Translations under genes and position numbers: made by a program | NCBI GenBank assembly: GCA_902791865.1 | Contig: CADAXK010000004.1 | Span: 248,001 to 312,000 of the forward strand | Reading direction: 5' to 3' | Source of the DNA: an uncultured Bacteroidia bacterium | GTDB lineage: Bacteria > Bacteroidota > Bacteroidia > Bacteroidales > ML635J-15 | DNA: 64,000 nucleotides | In this document: positions 55,116-63,801 of the stretch, one piece after another | Numbering within the stretch: the stretch's first letter is position 1 | Layout of the letters: each line of letters starts with the position of its first letter | Notes under the pieces: model-generated | Seen by the model: only the letters and a program-made list of their open reading frames with translations | What the model was told of the DNA's origin: nothing | Databases searched by the model: none

Positions 55116-56489
55116 TTATGCTTCAATCTCCCTTTCAACCATCATTTTTGCTTCCTCAAGTAATCGCTTACTTTCTGCTTGCAATGCAAAACTCTCTTGG
55201 ATTTTTGCAGAAATGGTTTCTTGAATTGGTTTTGGTAATTTTGGAATTATAACTTGTTCTATTTCTGAGGGTTTCCAGTGTTGAATGATGGCACCGTTGG
55301 AATCGCGCTCTGCCTGCATTTGTACAACAATAGAGTTCAATACAAGCGTTAGATAATCTGGTGTGTAGTCTTTGTTGAAAACGGACAGATGAAGCAATGC
55401 GCCCGATGTGATGCAATCCAAATCTTCCTCTACCTTGTACGCAATACCGACGCTGCCATCTTTCGAGAGCAAAATAGTATCTTTCTTTGGTTGCAAGTCG
55501 TTTAAATCGAAATCGTTTGGCGATAAGAATATTTGGGGTTCTGAGATACCAAATTTGGATATATCAGAAACTCTGACAAATGGGATGCCACAGTCTTGAT
55601 ATGCCTCACTACCAGGTTCAACAGATTTTTTTGTGTTTGCTATATGTATGAGTGTGTCACATTCATATTTCGACAATTTTTTTAATAATTCATCATATTT
55701 CTGCTGATAATACTCAGCATCCAATCTTCCACTTGCGAGGAACGAATCTTTTAATTGCTTGATGTTGACGGGGGCATTATTGGGTCGCCAACCTTTTAAA
55801 CCAAGTTCAGACAAAAGTATGTCTTCTGCTTCGGAATATAAAGATCTGGATTGCTGTAATTTAGAATGAGCAGATTTGACTATTTGTTCAATTTGTGACT
55901 GAAAAATGTTTGAAAATTGCGGAATAAATATCTGATTTGCATCCTCTAAGATAAAACCCATTTGAACAGCACCGCGAATAAATTTCTTAATCTGGTTTTG
56001 ACCATATTTTGATTGTAAGAAGATAGCTATTATTTCAGATTTATATTGCGCTTTAGGTCTTAAAATAGCTAATTTACAACTACATGTCGCGTTATTATCA
56101 AAATTTACCAAAGACACTTCTCCAATAGTCCCAACTATAGAAAGTAGTACATCTCCTTTTTTTAAATGAGACCTATACATTGTTGGTATTCGGAATACAG
56201 ATTCAGGAATGCAAATTGGTGTTGCATTTTCAATAAAAAAATCATGAATGTCTTGACCGCGATAATATGGAATTCCTGTTTCACAAAAATTATCACTTAT
56301 TGACATATGATTACCATCTGAAACACCAACCATATCAGTAAGTTTGATGGCATTATTGTTCTTTAATAACTCTTGAATAGAAAGATTTTCTTTTTGATAA
56401 AATTCAGAATCAATTCTGCATGTTCGTTCCAATTCACTCAACATCACCTCACTCACTTCCAGCCCTTTCAACAGCTCTTTGTATTTCAT
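55116..56489 (-). CDS. hsdS: Type I-like restriction-modification specificity subunit
   Basis: HsdS recognises the target sequence. The product (457 residues from ATG 56489) has two target-recognition domains, each with the conserved central and distal segments: TRD1 to about 230 (IPYYRGQDIHDF, KKGDVLLSIVGTIGEVSLV) and TRD2 at about 255-440 (IPFVRVSDISKFG, KKDTILLSKDGSVGIAYKV), joined by a helical spacer. A TTG start at 56510 that overlaps the methyltransferase stop is possible. Operon with the RM gene; a second hsdS or an invertible cassette was not seen. Confidence 0.9.
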   Translation of the reverse strand: MKYKELLKGLEVSEVMLSELERTCRIDSEFYQKENLSIQELLKNNNAIKLTDMVGVSDGNHMSISDNFCETGIPYYRGQDIHDFFIENATPICIPESVFRIPTMYRSHLKKGDVLLSIVGTIGEVSLVNFDNNATCSCKLAILRPKAQYKSEIIAIFLQSKYGQNQIKKFIRGAVQMGFILEDANQIFIPQFSNIFQSQIEQIVKSAHSKLQQSRSLYSEAEDILLSELGLKGWRPNNAPVNIKQLKDSFLASGRLDAEYYQQKYDELLKKLSKYECDTLIHIANTKKSVEPGSEAYQDCGIPFVRVSDISKFGISEPQIFLSPNDFDLNDLQPKKDTILLSKDGSVGIAYKVEEDLDCITSGALLHLSVFNKDYTPDYLTLVLNSIVVQMQAERDSNGAIIQHWKPSEIEQVIIPKLPKPIQETISAKIQESFALQAESKRLLEEAKMMVEREIEA

Positions 56490-56506
56490 TTCGTTGAAAG
56501 GGCTAC

Positions 56507-58576
56507 TCAAAAAAAACTTAGCCCTTCCTTTTTGGCAAATTCAGCAAAAGCCTCGGCAATGCCGTCTTTGGTTAATCCATCATGATTGAAAAGGTCGTGC
56601 TTTACGATAAGATGCCCGTGCGAATCCAAAAGATATTCGTTAGTCTCCTTTGTAGACACATCATAATGTGCAGGAGGATCACAAACAACACTGTTTTGTA
56701 AAGACGCAAAATTTTGCGTCTCCACATGCGGAAAATCACCTTTTTTCACAAAAATCTTTTCTCCGCTGTTGTCTTTGCTCGGTTCCTGCATAGTGGCAAA
56801 GAAGATCGGATAATCATCTTTCTTCGGACAAAGTTCATCATCCCATTTCTGAACGAAAAGTACACTTGTCTTTGTTCCTGTATGTGGTTTGAAAACATTT
56901 CCGTGCAAACCAACAACTGCCAAAATACGGCAACGTTCGGCAATATAATCACGGATATATTTATCGCTGCTGTTGTTGAATCGTCCTTGTGGCAATACAA
57001 TAGCCATACGTCCACCAGGTTTTAGGAAATCAAGATTACGCTCAATGAAAAGAATATCGCGGCCTACTTTGCTTGCCATTTTTCCTGCCGAGTTTTTGCT
57101 CAATTCGTATTTGGACAGGATACGGCTTTCCTTAATATCGCCAGCAAACGGTGGATTTGCCATTAAGATGTCAAATTTGAAGTCGCGATTAGACGATTTG
57201 TCCAAGCGCATCTTTTTCAACTTGTTCCACCCGTTGAAATATGTTTCCTGCCAATTTTCATCTTTCAGGTTCTCGTCCCAACGTTCGTAATCCAAAGTGT
57301 TAAGGTGCAAAACATTTGTCTGTCCGTCACCAGCAATCAAATTCAAAGTTCTTGCTACACGGACAGCCTTTTCGTCAAAATCAATTGCAAAAACCTTATT
57401 CTGTACATAATCGACACACTCTTGTGGTTTTTGTTCCAATGTAAACAGATGACTTTTCTTCATACCCTTGCTTTCCAAAATCTTCTGCCAAACATAGAAA
57501 ATGGTGTGTACAGGAAATCCACAACTGCCAGAAGCCGTGTCAATCATTGTTTCTTTTTCCGATGGATTAAGCATACGCACACACATGTCAATTACATAAC
57601 GCGGTGTAAAATATTGCCCCTTTTCACCCTTACTGCTTTTGTTTATCAGATATTCAAATGCTTCATCAACAACATCAAGGTTAGAATTAAATAATTTCAC
57701 ATCCTGCAAGGAACTTACACACACTGACAAATGCGAAGGTGTAAGCATGATTTTTGCGTCTTCAGTAAAAACACCCGACCATTTCTCTTTGGCTTCGTTG
57801 AAAAGATTTTGAAGTTTTTCCTTTAACTCAGTTTCTGTATCGCCATAGTTACGGAACTCAAGATGACGGTCATTCTTGCGACCACTTTCCATTTCATCAT
57901 ACAGCTTTGTGAAAATAAGTTTGAAAACCTCTTCAAAAACATCAACACCAGCGTTGGCGAGGACTTCGTCTTCCATTTCCAGAATCAAGTCCTTCAGTGA
58001 TTTGCGTTCATTAACCAACTTGTCTTTTGCAACCAAGTCTTCAATTGTCCAGCGTTCACTCAGGACATCTGATAGTTTTTCGCCTGACTTTGGAATGGTT
58101 GGTATATCCTCAAAGAAATTCGGATCTTTGCGGTGATAGTATGATATGCTCTCGCCATTTGTCCAAACTCCAATTGGTGCGCCAGTAGCATTACAATAAC
58201 TTTTTAATTGCTCCTTTCCATCTTTGAGTTTCGGTTTTTTAAGTTCAACAATGATATATTCGGAGTTTTGGCTATTCTTGTCGAAAATCACAATATCAGC
58301 ACGCTTCTTTTCTCGTCCGAAAGAAATTTCACGCTCTAACTCCATACGATTAAAAGAGTATTGGTATTCCTTATTGAGTTTGAGCAGAAACATTTGCCTT
58401 ACACATTCTTCAGGTGTAAGTTTTATCTCTTTGTTTCTAACGAGACAGATAACAGAATAAGTAATTTTTTCCCCTACTTCTTTGACTGAAATGCGTTCTT
58501 CTAATTCATTTCTTATTTCTTCGGAAAATTGCGTAAGGTTATATTCCGAACCTTTAAGGATTTCTGATAGTTTCAT
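56507..58576 (-). CDS. Fused restriction nuclease - N6-adenine methyltransferase
   Basis: The 689-residue protein joins two functions. Residues about 65-170 form an HSDR_N-like nuclease: D94 in KRADIVIFDK, E111 and K113 in VELKKP, a PD-(D/E)xK core. From about 320 it is an HsdM-type methyltransferase: KGQYFTPRYVIDMCV, motif I DTASGSCGF (about 344) and motif IV NPPF (about 471). With a separate S subunit and no HsdR in the window, this is a BcgI-like or Type IIG/IIB design, in which one polypeptide cuts and methylates. Motif I differs from the usual DPACGSGGF. The leader contains a large hairpin. Confidence 0.9.
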   Translation of the reverse strand: MKLSEILKGSEYNLTQFSEEIRNELEERISVKEVGEKITYSVICLVRNKEIKLTPEECVRQMFLLKLNKEYQYSFNRMELEREISFGREKKRADIVIFDKNSQNSEYIIVELKKPKLKDGKEQLKSYCNATGAPIGVWTNGESISYYHRKDPNFFEDIPTIPKSGEKLSDVLSERWTIEDLVAKDKLVNERKSLKDLILEMEDEVLANAGVDVFEEVFKLIFTKLYDEMESGRKNDRHLEFRNYGDTETELKEKLQNLFNEAKEKWSGVFTEDAKIMLTPSHLSVCVSSLQDVKLFNSNLDVVDEAFEYLINKSSKGEKGQYFTPRYVIDMCVRMLNPSEKETMIDTASGSCGFPVHTIFYVWQKILESKGMKKSHLFTLEQKPQECVDYVQNKVFAIDFDEKAVRVARTLNLIAGDGQTNVLHLNTLDYERWDENLKDENWQETYFNGWNKLKKMRLDKSSNRDFKFDILMANPPFAGDIKESRILSKYELSKNSAGKMASKVGRDILFIERNLDFLKPGGRMAIVLPQGRFNNSSDKYIRDYIAERCRILAVVGLHGNVFKPHTGTKTSVLFVQKWDDELCPKKDDYPIFFATMQEPSKDNSGEKIFVKKGDFPHVETQNFASLQNSVVCDPPAHYDVSTKETNEYLLDSHGHLIVKHDLFNHDGLTKDGIAEAFAEFAKKEGLSFF

Positions 58577-58679
58577 TTTATGCGTTTTTTAGGTGCGCAT
58601 GGTAATCTGATTTCGGTCTAACGAACGTTTCTATTGGGCAAATAAAAAGTGGACCTGAACATTATCCACAATCTTAGGC

Positions 58680-58776
58680 CCTGAGAATCGCCCGTCTTTA
58701 CAGATAAGCCAAGCCCACGCAAGCGCAGGCATTTACTTGACTTATTCGTGTAAAGACTATTCTAAAATTTCTCAGG
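58680..58776 (-). ncRNA. Structured leader RNA of the RM operon
   Basis: A 97-nt nested hairpin in the 5' leader: outer CCTGAGAA / TTCTCAGG, then GTCTTTACA / TGTAAAGAC, then ATAAGTCAAG / CTTGGCTTAT, then a GC-rich tip with loop CTTG (minus-strand sequence). Three G-U pairs exist only if the minus strand is transcribed; on the plus strand they are A-C clashes. It starts about 104 nt before the ATG. The family is not recognised. Confidence 0.6.
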
Positions 58777-58871
58777 TTTCAGATTGTTACCGAATAATTA
58801 GCAAACGCTATGATTAATAATATGTTACTTCAATCAACTATGTTTCATTAAGTTTAATATTTTCGTTTTTA

Positions 58872-58937
58872 TTCTTCGCAAAAGTACACAAATTATCGAC
58901 ACAAAATATATATCGCAAATTCATATTGCAAAAAAGG
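58872..58937 (-). repeat. 66-bp direct repeat A with -7 box of the RM operon
   Basis: About 90% identical to 60465-60532. On the minus strand it contains TACTTTTG (58879-58886), matching TAnnTTTG, some 300 bases before the RM ATG. It is thus probably the RM promoter. Confidence 0.8.
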
Positions 58938-58971
58938 GAGTAATTGCATATAAAAACCTTAATTAATCGTT

Positions 58972-59067
58972 AGTGCAATTTACAGTGCAATTTACAGTGC
59001 AATTTACAGTGCAATTTACAGTGCAATTTATTGCGCAGTTTATTGCGCAGTTTATTGCGCAACACTA
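58972..59067. repeat. 12-bp tandem array abutting the AlbA_2 gene
   Basis: Eight units of period 12: four AGTGCAATTTAC, one AGTGCAATTTAT, two TGCGCAGTTTAT and a partial TGCGCA. The last unit includes the AlbA_2 stop codon (59065-59067). The plus-strand ORF through it (VQFTVQFT...) is an artefact of the repeat. Confidence 0.92.
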
Positions 59068-60402
59068 CTTACTAACCAAAACTTCCCAACATCCATTTTT
59101 ATCACTTCCTAATCTTCGTATTATTCCCTTTTCTTTCAATATTGTAACTTCTGCCGCTATTGTTCTTCTTGATATAGATATTTTTTCTGATAATTCAACT
59201 AAACTTATTTTTGGATTAGCTGTAATATAAGAAATTATTTGTCTTTGTCTCTCCGTAATATTTACATCATTCACAACATCTGGTTTTGCTTCCACTTTTC
59301 GCTGAATATGGACAGAAGTACCACCAAATTCATTCTCCACGACTGGTAATTCAATACCTGCCACCCTAAAACCTTTTATTACCTTGTCGAATCCACGACC
59401 CCAGTTTTCAATAAACCCAGCCTTATAGAACACATTTGCAATCAACTTGTTACGGGGAATTGACAGATGTTCTTTCAACAATGCTTCTGTACTATAGCCT
59501 GCTGGCAGTTCACCTTCGTTCCACAACCAGATATGGTCGTCATATACTTTCATCTGAATGTCAGTCCCCTTATAGTCACGATGTACAATCGCATTGTAAA
59601 TCAGTTCTCGCATAGCAGGTTCTGGGATTTCCAAATCTTCAATTCGGTGCAAGCCCTCGTAGCGGATAGGTGTTTTCAAGTACTTGCTGCGTAGAAGCCA
59701 TATCACACGGTCGGCCATTTGCAGGATATTGCCGTTAACTTCGTCCTGAAATATCAAATCGGACGGACTTGTGCCAAATCGTCCAATACGGAAGCGCGCA
59801 CTTATAAAAAAGCGTTGTGGGTCTTTTGTAAAAAGCAGAACAGCGGCATTGGTCAAATTTCCATCATCAGCTACAAGGTTAAGATTATGCAAGATTTTCT
59901 CTGTTGTATCGTGCATAACTTCGCTCGAAATACGACCTGCAGCAACGGCACTACGCAAGAAAAAGTCAATCGCATCCCTGTCGATGTCTTCTATCGTTGC
60001 CCGCGAATTTGGAAAAGCGTCAAAAGACAATCCCATTTTGTTGATTAGAAAGACCTGCAATGCATATCCGTTCATTTCCTGCAAAGTGGAACCACTACGA
60101 TAATAAAACTTTCCACGATAGGAAACTGGTTGCTTGGACGGTTTAACAACTATTGTGATGTACTCTTTAGCATTTTCTGTCAACAAATTGACTTCTGCAA
60201 GAACTCCAGTTGTGCTATTGATTTGATTAGGTAATTTTTCCAATAGTGCTGCTGCATTTTTTACTCCGCAGATATTGCCGTTGTCATCAACACCGATATA
60301 CAATGTTCCTCCCTGAGCGTTGGCAAAACCACTTATATATTGCAGATATTCATCCTTCCAGTTTTGCTTAAACTCAACTATTTGGTTTTCTTTCAATTCC
60401 AT
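59065..60402 (-). CDS. Schlafen AlbA_2 / GHKL-ATPase protein with winged helix
   Basis: The 445-residue product has an AlbA_2 (Schlafen-like) domain (about 1-115: EFKQNWKDEYLQYISGFANAQGGTLYIGVDD), a middle HATPase_c_4-type ATP-binding region (ELIYNAIVHRDYKGTDIQ, WNEGELPAGYS, NRGF-like NWGRGFDKV) and a C-terminal winged helix (about 385-445). Such proteins are often mis-called RecG-like helicases. They bind nucleic acid and are frequent in defence islands. Own promoter in repeat B; the 12-bp array begins at its stop codon. Confidence 0.9.
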   Translation of the reverse strand: MELKENQIVEFKQNWKDEYLQYISGFANAQGGTLYIGVDDNGNICGVKNAAALLEKLPNQINSTTGVLAEVNLLTENAKEYITIVVKPSKQPVSYRGKFYYRSGSTLQEMNGYALQVFLINKMGLSFDAFPNSRATIEDIDRDAIDFFLRSAVAAGRISSEVMHDTTEKILHNLNLVADDGNLTNAAVLLFTKDPQRFFISARFRIGRFGTSPSDLIFQDEVNGNILQMADRVIWLLRSKYLKTPIRYEGLHRIEDLEIPEPAMRELIYNAIVHRDYKGTDIQMKVYDDHIWLWNEGELPAGYSTEALLKEHLSIPRNKLIANVFYKAGFIENWGRGFDKVIKGFRVAGIELPVVENEFGGTSVHIQRKVEAKPDVVNDVNITERQRQIISYITANPKISLVELSEKISISRRTIAAEVTILKEKGIIRRLGSDKNGCWEVLVSK

Positions 60403-60464
60403 TCTAAGGCAAATACTATTGTTATACCATTACACACTAAATTGTGTATAACTATCATTTTTTC

Positions 60465-60532
60465 TTCTTCGCAAAAGTACACAAAATTTCGACACAATAT
60501 ATATATCGCAAATTCATATTGTAAAAAAACGG
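60465..60532 (-). repeat. 66-bp direct repeat B with -7 box of the AlbA_2 gene
   Basis: Direct copy of 58872-58937. Minus-strand TACTTTTG at 60472-60479 lies 69 bases before the AlbA_2 ATG. Confidence 0.8.
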
Positions 60533-60860
60533 GACAATTGCATCAATTGTGATATTGAAACCACAAATTATTGAGTATCTTTAGCCATTTGAAAATCATA
60601 AAGCACAAACCACTAGCATACAACAATATACGATTCATATTTTGAAAATATACTGCACAAATCCAAACATAAAATCAAAAAATTTTGTAACAAATCCAAA
60701 CATAAAACCCCTTCCCTTCGATAGGTCGCGCCATGGCACGACTCTACGCAGGAACGGAAAATTGAGAAATTGATTTTGCTCCCACGTACAGACGCAATTC
60801 ATTGCGTCTCAAACGGCGAAGCCTAAAAATAAAATCGTAAATCGTATTTCGTAAATCGTA
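60533..60860. repeat. Repeat-rich right edge of the accessory island
   Basis: No gene. Holds an 18-base direct repeat ACAAATCCAAACATAAAA (60657 and 60690, 33 bases apart), a GCGCCATGGCAC element (60726-60747), the perfect palindrome AGACGCAAT-TC-ATTGCGTCT (60790-60809) with AACGGCGAAGCC behind it, and short ATCGTAAAT repeats near 60836-60862. Confidence 0.75.
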
Positions 60861-60869
60861 AATAAATTG

Positions 60870-60877
60870 TATTTTTG
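60870..60877 (+). promoter_or_regulatory. -7 box of kamE-rsgA
   Basis: TATTTTTG, 23 bases before the ATG at 60900. It excludes a longer in-frame start at 60867. Confidence 0.55.
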
Positions 60878-60899
60878 CACTCTCAAAATTTTATTTGCA

Positions 60900-61691
60900 A
60901 TGAGCGAAGGACTATACTCAATGGAAGCCAAGGATTTCGACAAAACCTTGGACTTGACGAAAATAAAGCCGTACGGCGATACAATGAACGACGGTAAGAC
61001 CCAGTTAAGTTTTACCTTGCCGGTACCTGCCGGCGCCGAAGCCGAAGAAGCAGCAAAACAGCTCCTCAAGAAGATGGGCTTCGAGAATCCGCTGGTCGTT
61101 TATGCAAAGGAACTTACCGAAGGATTCACATTCTTCAACTGCTACGGCAGCAGCACCCACACCGTTGACTATACCAACATCCACGTTCCGAAGGTAGAAT
61201 CTACCGTAATGAGCATGAAGGAAACTGATGACTTCATCCGCGAACACATTGGTCGCAAGATAGTTGTCGTTGGCGCAAGCACAGGAACCGATGCTCACAC
61301 CGTAGGTATCGACGCCATAATGAACATGAAAGGCTATGCAGGTCACTATGGTATTGAGCGTTACGATATGTTTGAGGCTCTGAACATGGGAAGCCAGGTG
61401 CCGAACGAAGAATTCATCGCCAAGGCCATCGAGATGCACGCCGACGCACTGCTCGTTTCGCAGACCGTAACCCAGAAGGACGTACACATCAAGAATATGA
61501 CCGAGCTTGTCGAAATGCTTGAAGCCGAAGGTCTTCGCGACAAGGTCATTCTCGTTTGCGGCGGTCCGCGTATCAGCCACGAACTTGCACAGGAACTCGG
61601 TTATGATGCAGGGTTCGGAGCAAACTCCTACGCCGACGATGTTGCTTCGTACGTCGCACAGGAACTTGCCAAACGCTTGAGCAACAAATAG
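60900..61691 (+). CDS. kamE: Lysine 5,6-aminomutase beta subunit
   Basis: KamE is the B12-binding subunit of lysine 5,6-aminomutase, which moves the terminal amino group of beta-lysine or D-lysine in lysine fermentation. The 263-residue length fits. The cobalamin motif DxHxxG is D131-A-H133-T-V-G136, and K144 in MNMKGY is 11 residues after the His, exactly where the PLP-binding lysine sits in the known enzyme (His133/Lys144). The alpha subunit is not next to it: upstream is the accessory island. The following rsgA overlaps or touches its stop. Confidence 0.93.
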   Translation: MSEGLYSMEAKDFDKTLDLTKIKPYGDTMNDGKTQLSFTLPVPAGAEAEEAAKQLLKKMGFENPLVVYAKELTEGFTFFNCYGSSTHTVDYTNIHVPKVESTVMSMKETDDFIREHIGRKIVVVGASTGTDAHTVGIDAIMNMKGYAGHYGIERYDMFEALNMGSQVPNEEFIAKAIEMHADALLVSQTVTQKDVHIKNMTELVEMLEAEGLRDKVILVCGGPRISHELAQELGYDAGFGANSYADDVASYVAQELAKRLSNK

Positions 61692-61696
61692 TGCCG

Positions 61697-62626
61697 ATGC
61701 TTAAAACTGGAACGGTTATACAGTCGAACGGCAGCAACTGCATAGTTGCCAGCGACAACCAAAAGTACGACTGCGTAATCAAAGGAAAGCTGAGGCAAAA
61801 AGGTTACAACTCGACAAATCCCGTAGCAGTCGGCGATATTGTCGAGTTTGACATTTCTATAGAGCCCGCGACAATCGCCAGCATACACGAACGACGCAAC
61901 TGCATAATCCGCAAATCGACCAACCTCTCGAAGCAGTCGCACATCATCGCCGCCAACATCGACCAGGCGGTATTCGTATTCACAATGCACCATCCCGAAA
62001 CCACAACCGTCTTCCTCGACCGCTTTCTTGTTTCGGCAGAATCGTACAGCATACCTACCATAATCATCTTCAACAAGATAGACATCTACAAACCTGAGGA
62101 ATTCGACCAAGTTGCCGAACTTATGGCAACATACGCCGAGATTGGATACAAGGTGCTTGATGTTTCGGTGACGAAAAACCACAACATAGATGCCGTGCGC
62201 GAAATTCTGAAGGACAAGGTAAGCCTAATTTCGGGACAAAGCGGAGTGGGAAAAACCTCGATTGTGAATGCGGTGTCGGGACTGAATCTCAAGACAGCAA
62301 GCATTTCGGAATCGCACGACTCGGGCAAGCATACCACTTCGTTTGCTCAAATGCTACCCCTCGACTTTGGCGGTTACATTATTGATACTCCTGGAGTTCG
62401 CGCATTCGGACTGGTGGAACTAGAGCGCAACTGCATCTCGCATTATTTCCCCGAGATCTTCAAGACCGCCGAAAACTGCCGATTCTACAACTGCACCCAC
62501 ACCAACGAACCGGGCTGCGCCGTGAAGGAAGCCGTAGAAAATGGAGAAATCGCGTGGAGCCGATACCACTCGTACACAAATATTTATTTCGACGAGGACG
62601 AAAAACACAGACGAGAAGACTATTGA
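61697..62626 (+). CDS. rsgA: Ribosome small-subunit-dependent GTPase A
   Basis: RsgA is a circularly permuted GTPase that helps late 30S maturation. The 309-residue protein has an N-terminal OB-fold (about 1-70), G4 IIFNKIDI (about 125), G1 SGQSGVGKTS (about 178-187), G3 IDTPGVR, and a C-terminal zinc site (C-x5-C...C in CRFYNCTHTNEPGC). ATG at 61697 is chosen; GTG at 61691, overlapping the kamE stop, is an alternative. Confidence 0.96.
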   Translation: MLKTGTVIQSNGSNCIVASDNQKYDCVIKGKLRQKGYNSTNPVAVGDIVEFDISIEPATIASIHERRNCIIRKSTNLSKQSHIIAANIDQAVFVFTMHHPETTTVFLDRFLVSAESYSIPTIIIFNKIDIYKPEEFDQVAELMATYAEIGYKVLDVSVTKNHNIDAVREILKDKVSLISGQSGVGKTSIVNAVSGLNLKTASISESHDSGKHTTSFAQMLPLDFGGYIIDTPGVRAFGLVELERNCISHYFPEIFKTAENCRFYNCTHTNEPGCAVKEAVENGEIAWSRYHSYTNIYFDEDEKHRREDY

Positions 62627-62714
62627 TTCACCTGAATAAAAAATATAATCCCAAACAATATTTTTCGTAAACTTGCACTTTGATAAAAATAAAGCACAAA
62701 CGCAGTAACATCTT

Positions 62715-63482
62715 ATGAAAGACCGCCTTATACTAATATCAAACGACGACGGGATTGCCTCGAAAGGCATTGATACACTTATACGCATAGCACAGCCATA
62801 CGGAAAACTCGTGGTTGTTGCACCTGTAAACGCACAGTCGGGAAAATCGCATTCCGTATCACTCACTACACCAATCAGATATGAAATAAGACACAGCAGC
62901 AAAAATCTTGAAAAATATGTACTATACGGGACTCCTGTTGATTGCGTAAAAGGAGCTCTCACAAAAATTCTCCCACGCAAGCCCGACCTCATGCTATCGG
63001 GAATAAACCATGGTTCAAACTCTGCAATAAGTGTTGTTTACTCGGGAACTATGGGCGCCGCTATCGAAGCATCATTCTACGGAATCCCATCAATAGGACT
63101 TTCTATTATAACACACGATGCAGATGCTGATTTTGAAACAATAGAAAAAACCGCGCCTGCTCTCATCGAAAAGGTTCTCGAACATGGTCTTCCTGATCAG
63201 GTAAGCCTCAATGTAAACTACCCTGTCACAACGCCTGACAAATTCAAGGGATTCAAAATATGTACGCAAACAAAGAGCTACTGGTACGAGGACTTTGAGG
63301 AAACAACCGATAGATTTGGAAACATAGCATACTATCAGCGCGGACATATAATAAACATGGAACCCGAAAATCCCGACTGCGACGAAAATGCTCTTGCAGA
63401 GAATTACGCAGCAATCGTTCCCGTACGAGCCGACTTCACAGAATACAAGATGATTAACGAACTAAAAAATTGGAATTTATAA
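62715..63482 (+). CDS. surE: 5'-nucleotidase SurE
   Basis: SurE dephosphorylates nucleoside monophosphates with a divalent metal. The 255-residue protein has the metal motif SNDDG (N10, D11, D12), QSGKSHS, TPVDCVKGAL and SGINHGSN. One base separates it from the small membrane protein gene, and then comes lpxB, an order I recall as common in Bacteroidales. Confidence 0.96.
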   Translation: MKDRLILISNDDGIASKGIDTLIRIAQPYGKLVVVAPVNAQSGKSHSVSLTTPIRYEIRHSSKNLEKYVLYGTPVDCVKGALTKILPRKPDLMLSGINHGSNSAISVVYSGTMGAAIEASFYGIPSIGLSIITHDADADFETIEKTAPALIEKVLEHGLPDQVSLNVNYPVTTPDKFKGFKICTQTKSYWYEDFEETTDRFGNIAYYQRGHIINMEPENPDCDENALAENYAAIVPVRADFTEYKMINELKNWNL

Positions 63483-63483
63483 T

Positions 63484-63801
63484 ATGGAAGCAAGACCTAA
63501 CATGATAAAACGCTTCAACAAGCCCATCTTCGGACTGTTGATTGGTATAATCGTACCGATAATCGCATTCTTCATATATTTCATAATCGAGCACTTCATG
63601 TACGGATGGGGATTTGTCGATTTCATTAACAGGCTTATCGAAATCAAGTCGATTCTACCGCCAAGCCTCTGCGTTTTTGCCGACCTTATCCCCTACTTCA
63701 TTTTCAAGAAGTTGGATTACTGGTACGCCGTTAAAGGTCTGGTATTCTCGCTGGTAATCTACACACTGATATTTGTCGTCCTCACATTCATGAAATATTA
63801 A
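63484..63801 (+). CDS. Small membrane protein between surE and lpxB
   Basis: The 105-residue product has three predicted membrane helices (about 16-37, 55-72 and 80-103). No domain is recognised. It is tightly packed between surE (1 base) and lpxB (stop and start adjoin as TAAATG), so it is likely co-expressed with lipid A synthesis. The role is unknown. Confidence 0.8.
   Translation: MEARPNMIKRFNKPIFGLLIGIIVPIIAFFIYFIIEHFMYGWGFVDFINRLIEIKSILPPSLCVFADLIPYFIFKKLDYWYAVKGLVFSLVIYTLIFVVLTFMKY

Noticed and set aside
58973..59230. Plus-strand ORF with the repeating peptide VQFT/AQFI
   Set aside because: It is created by the 12-bp tandem array and then runs antisense through the AlbA_2 gene; no start signal or family.
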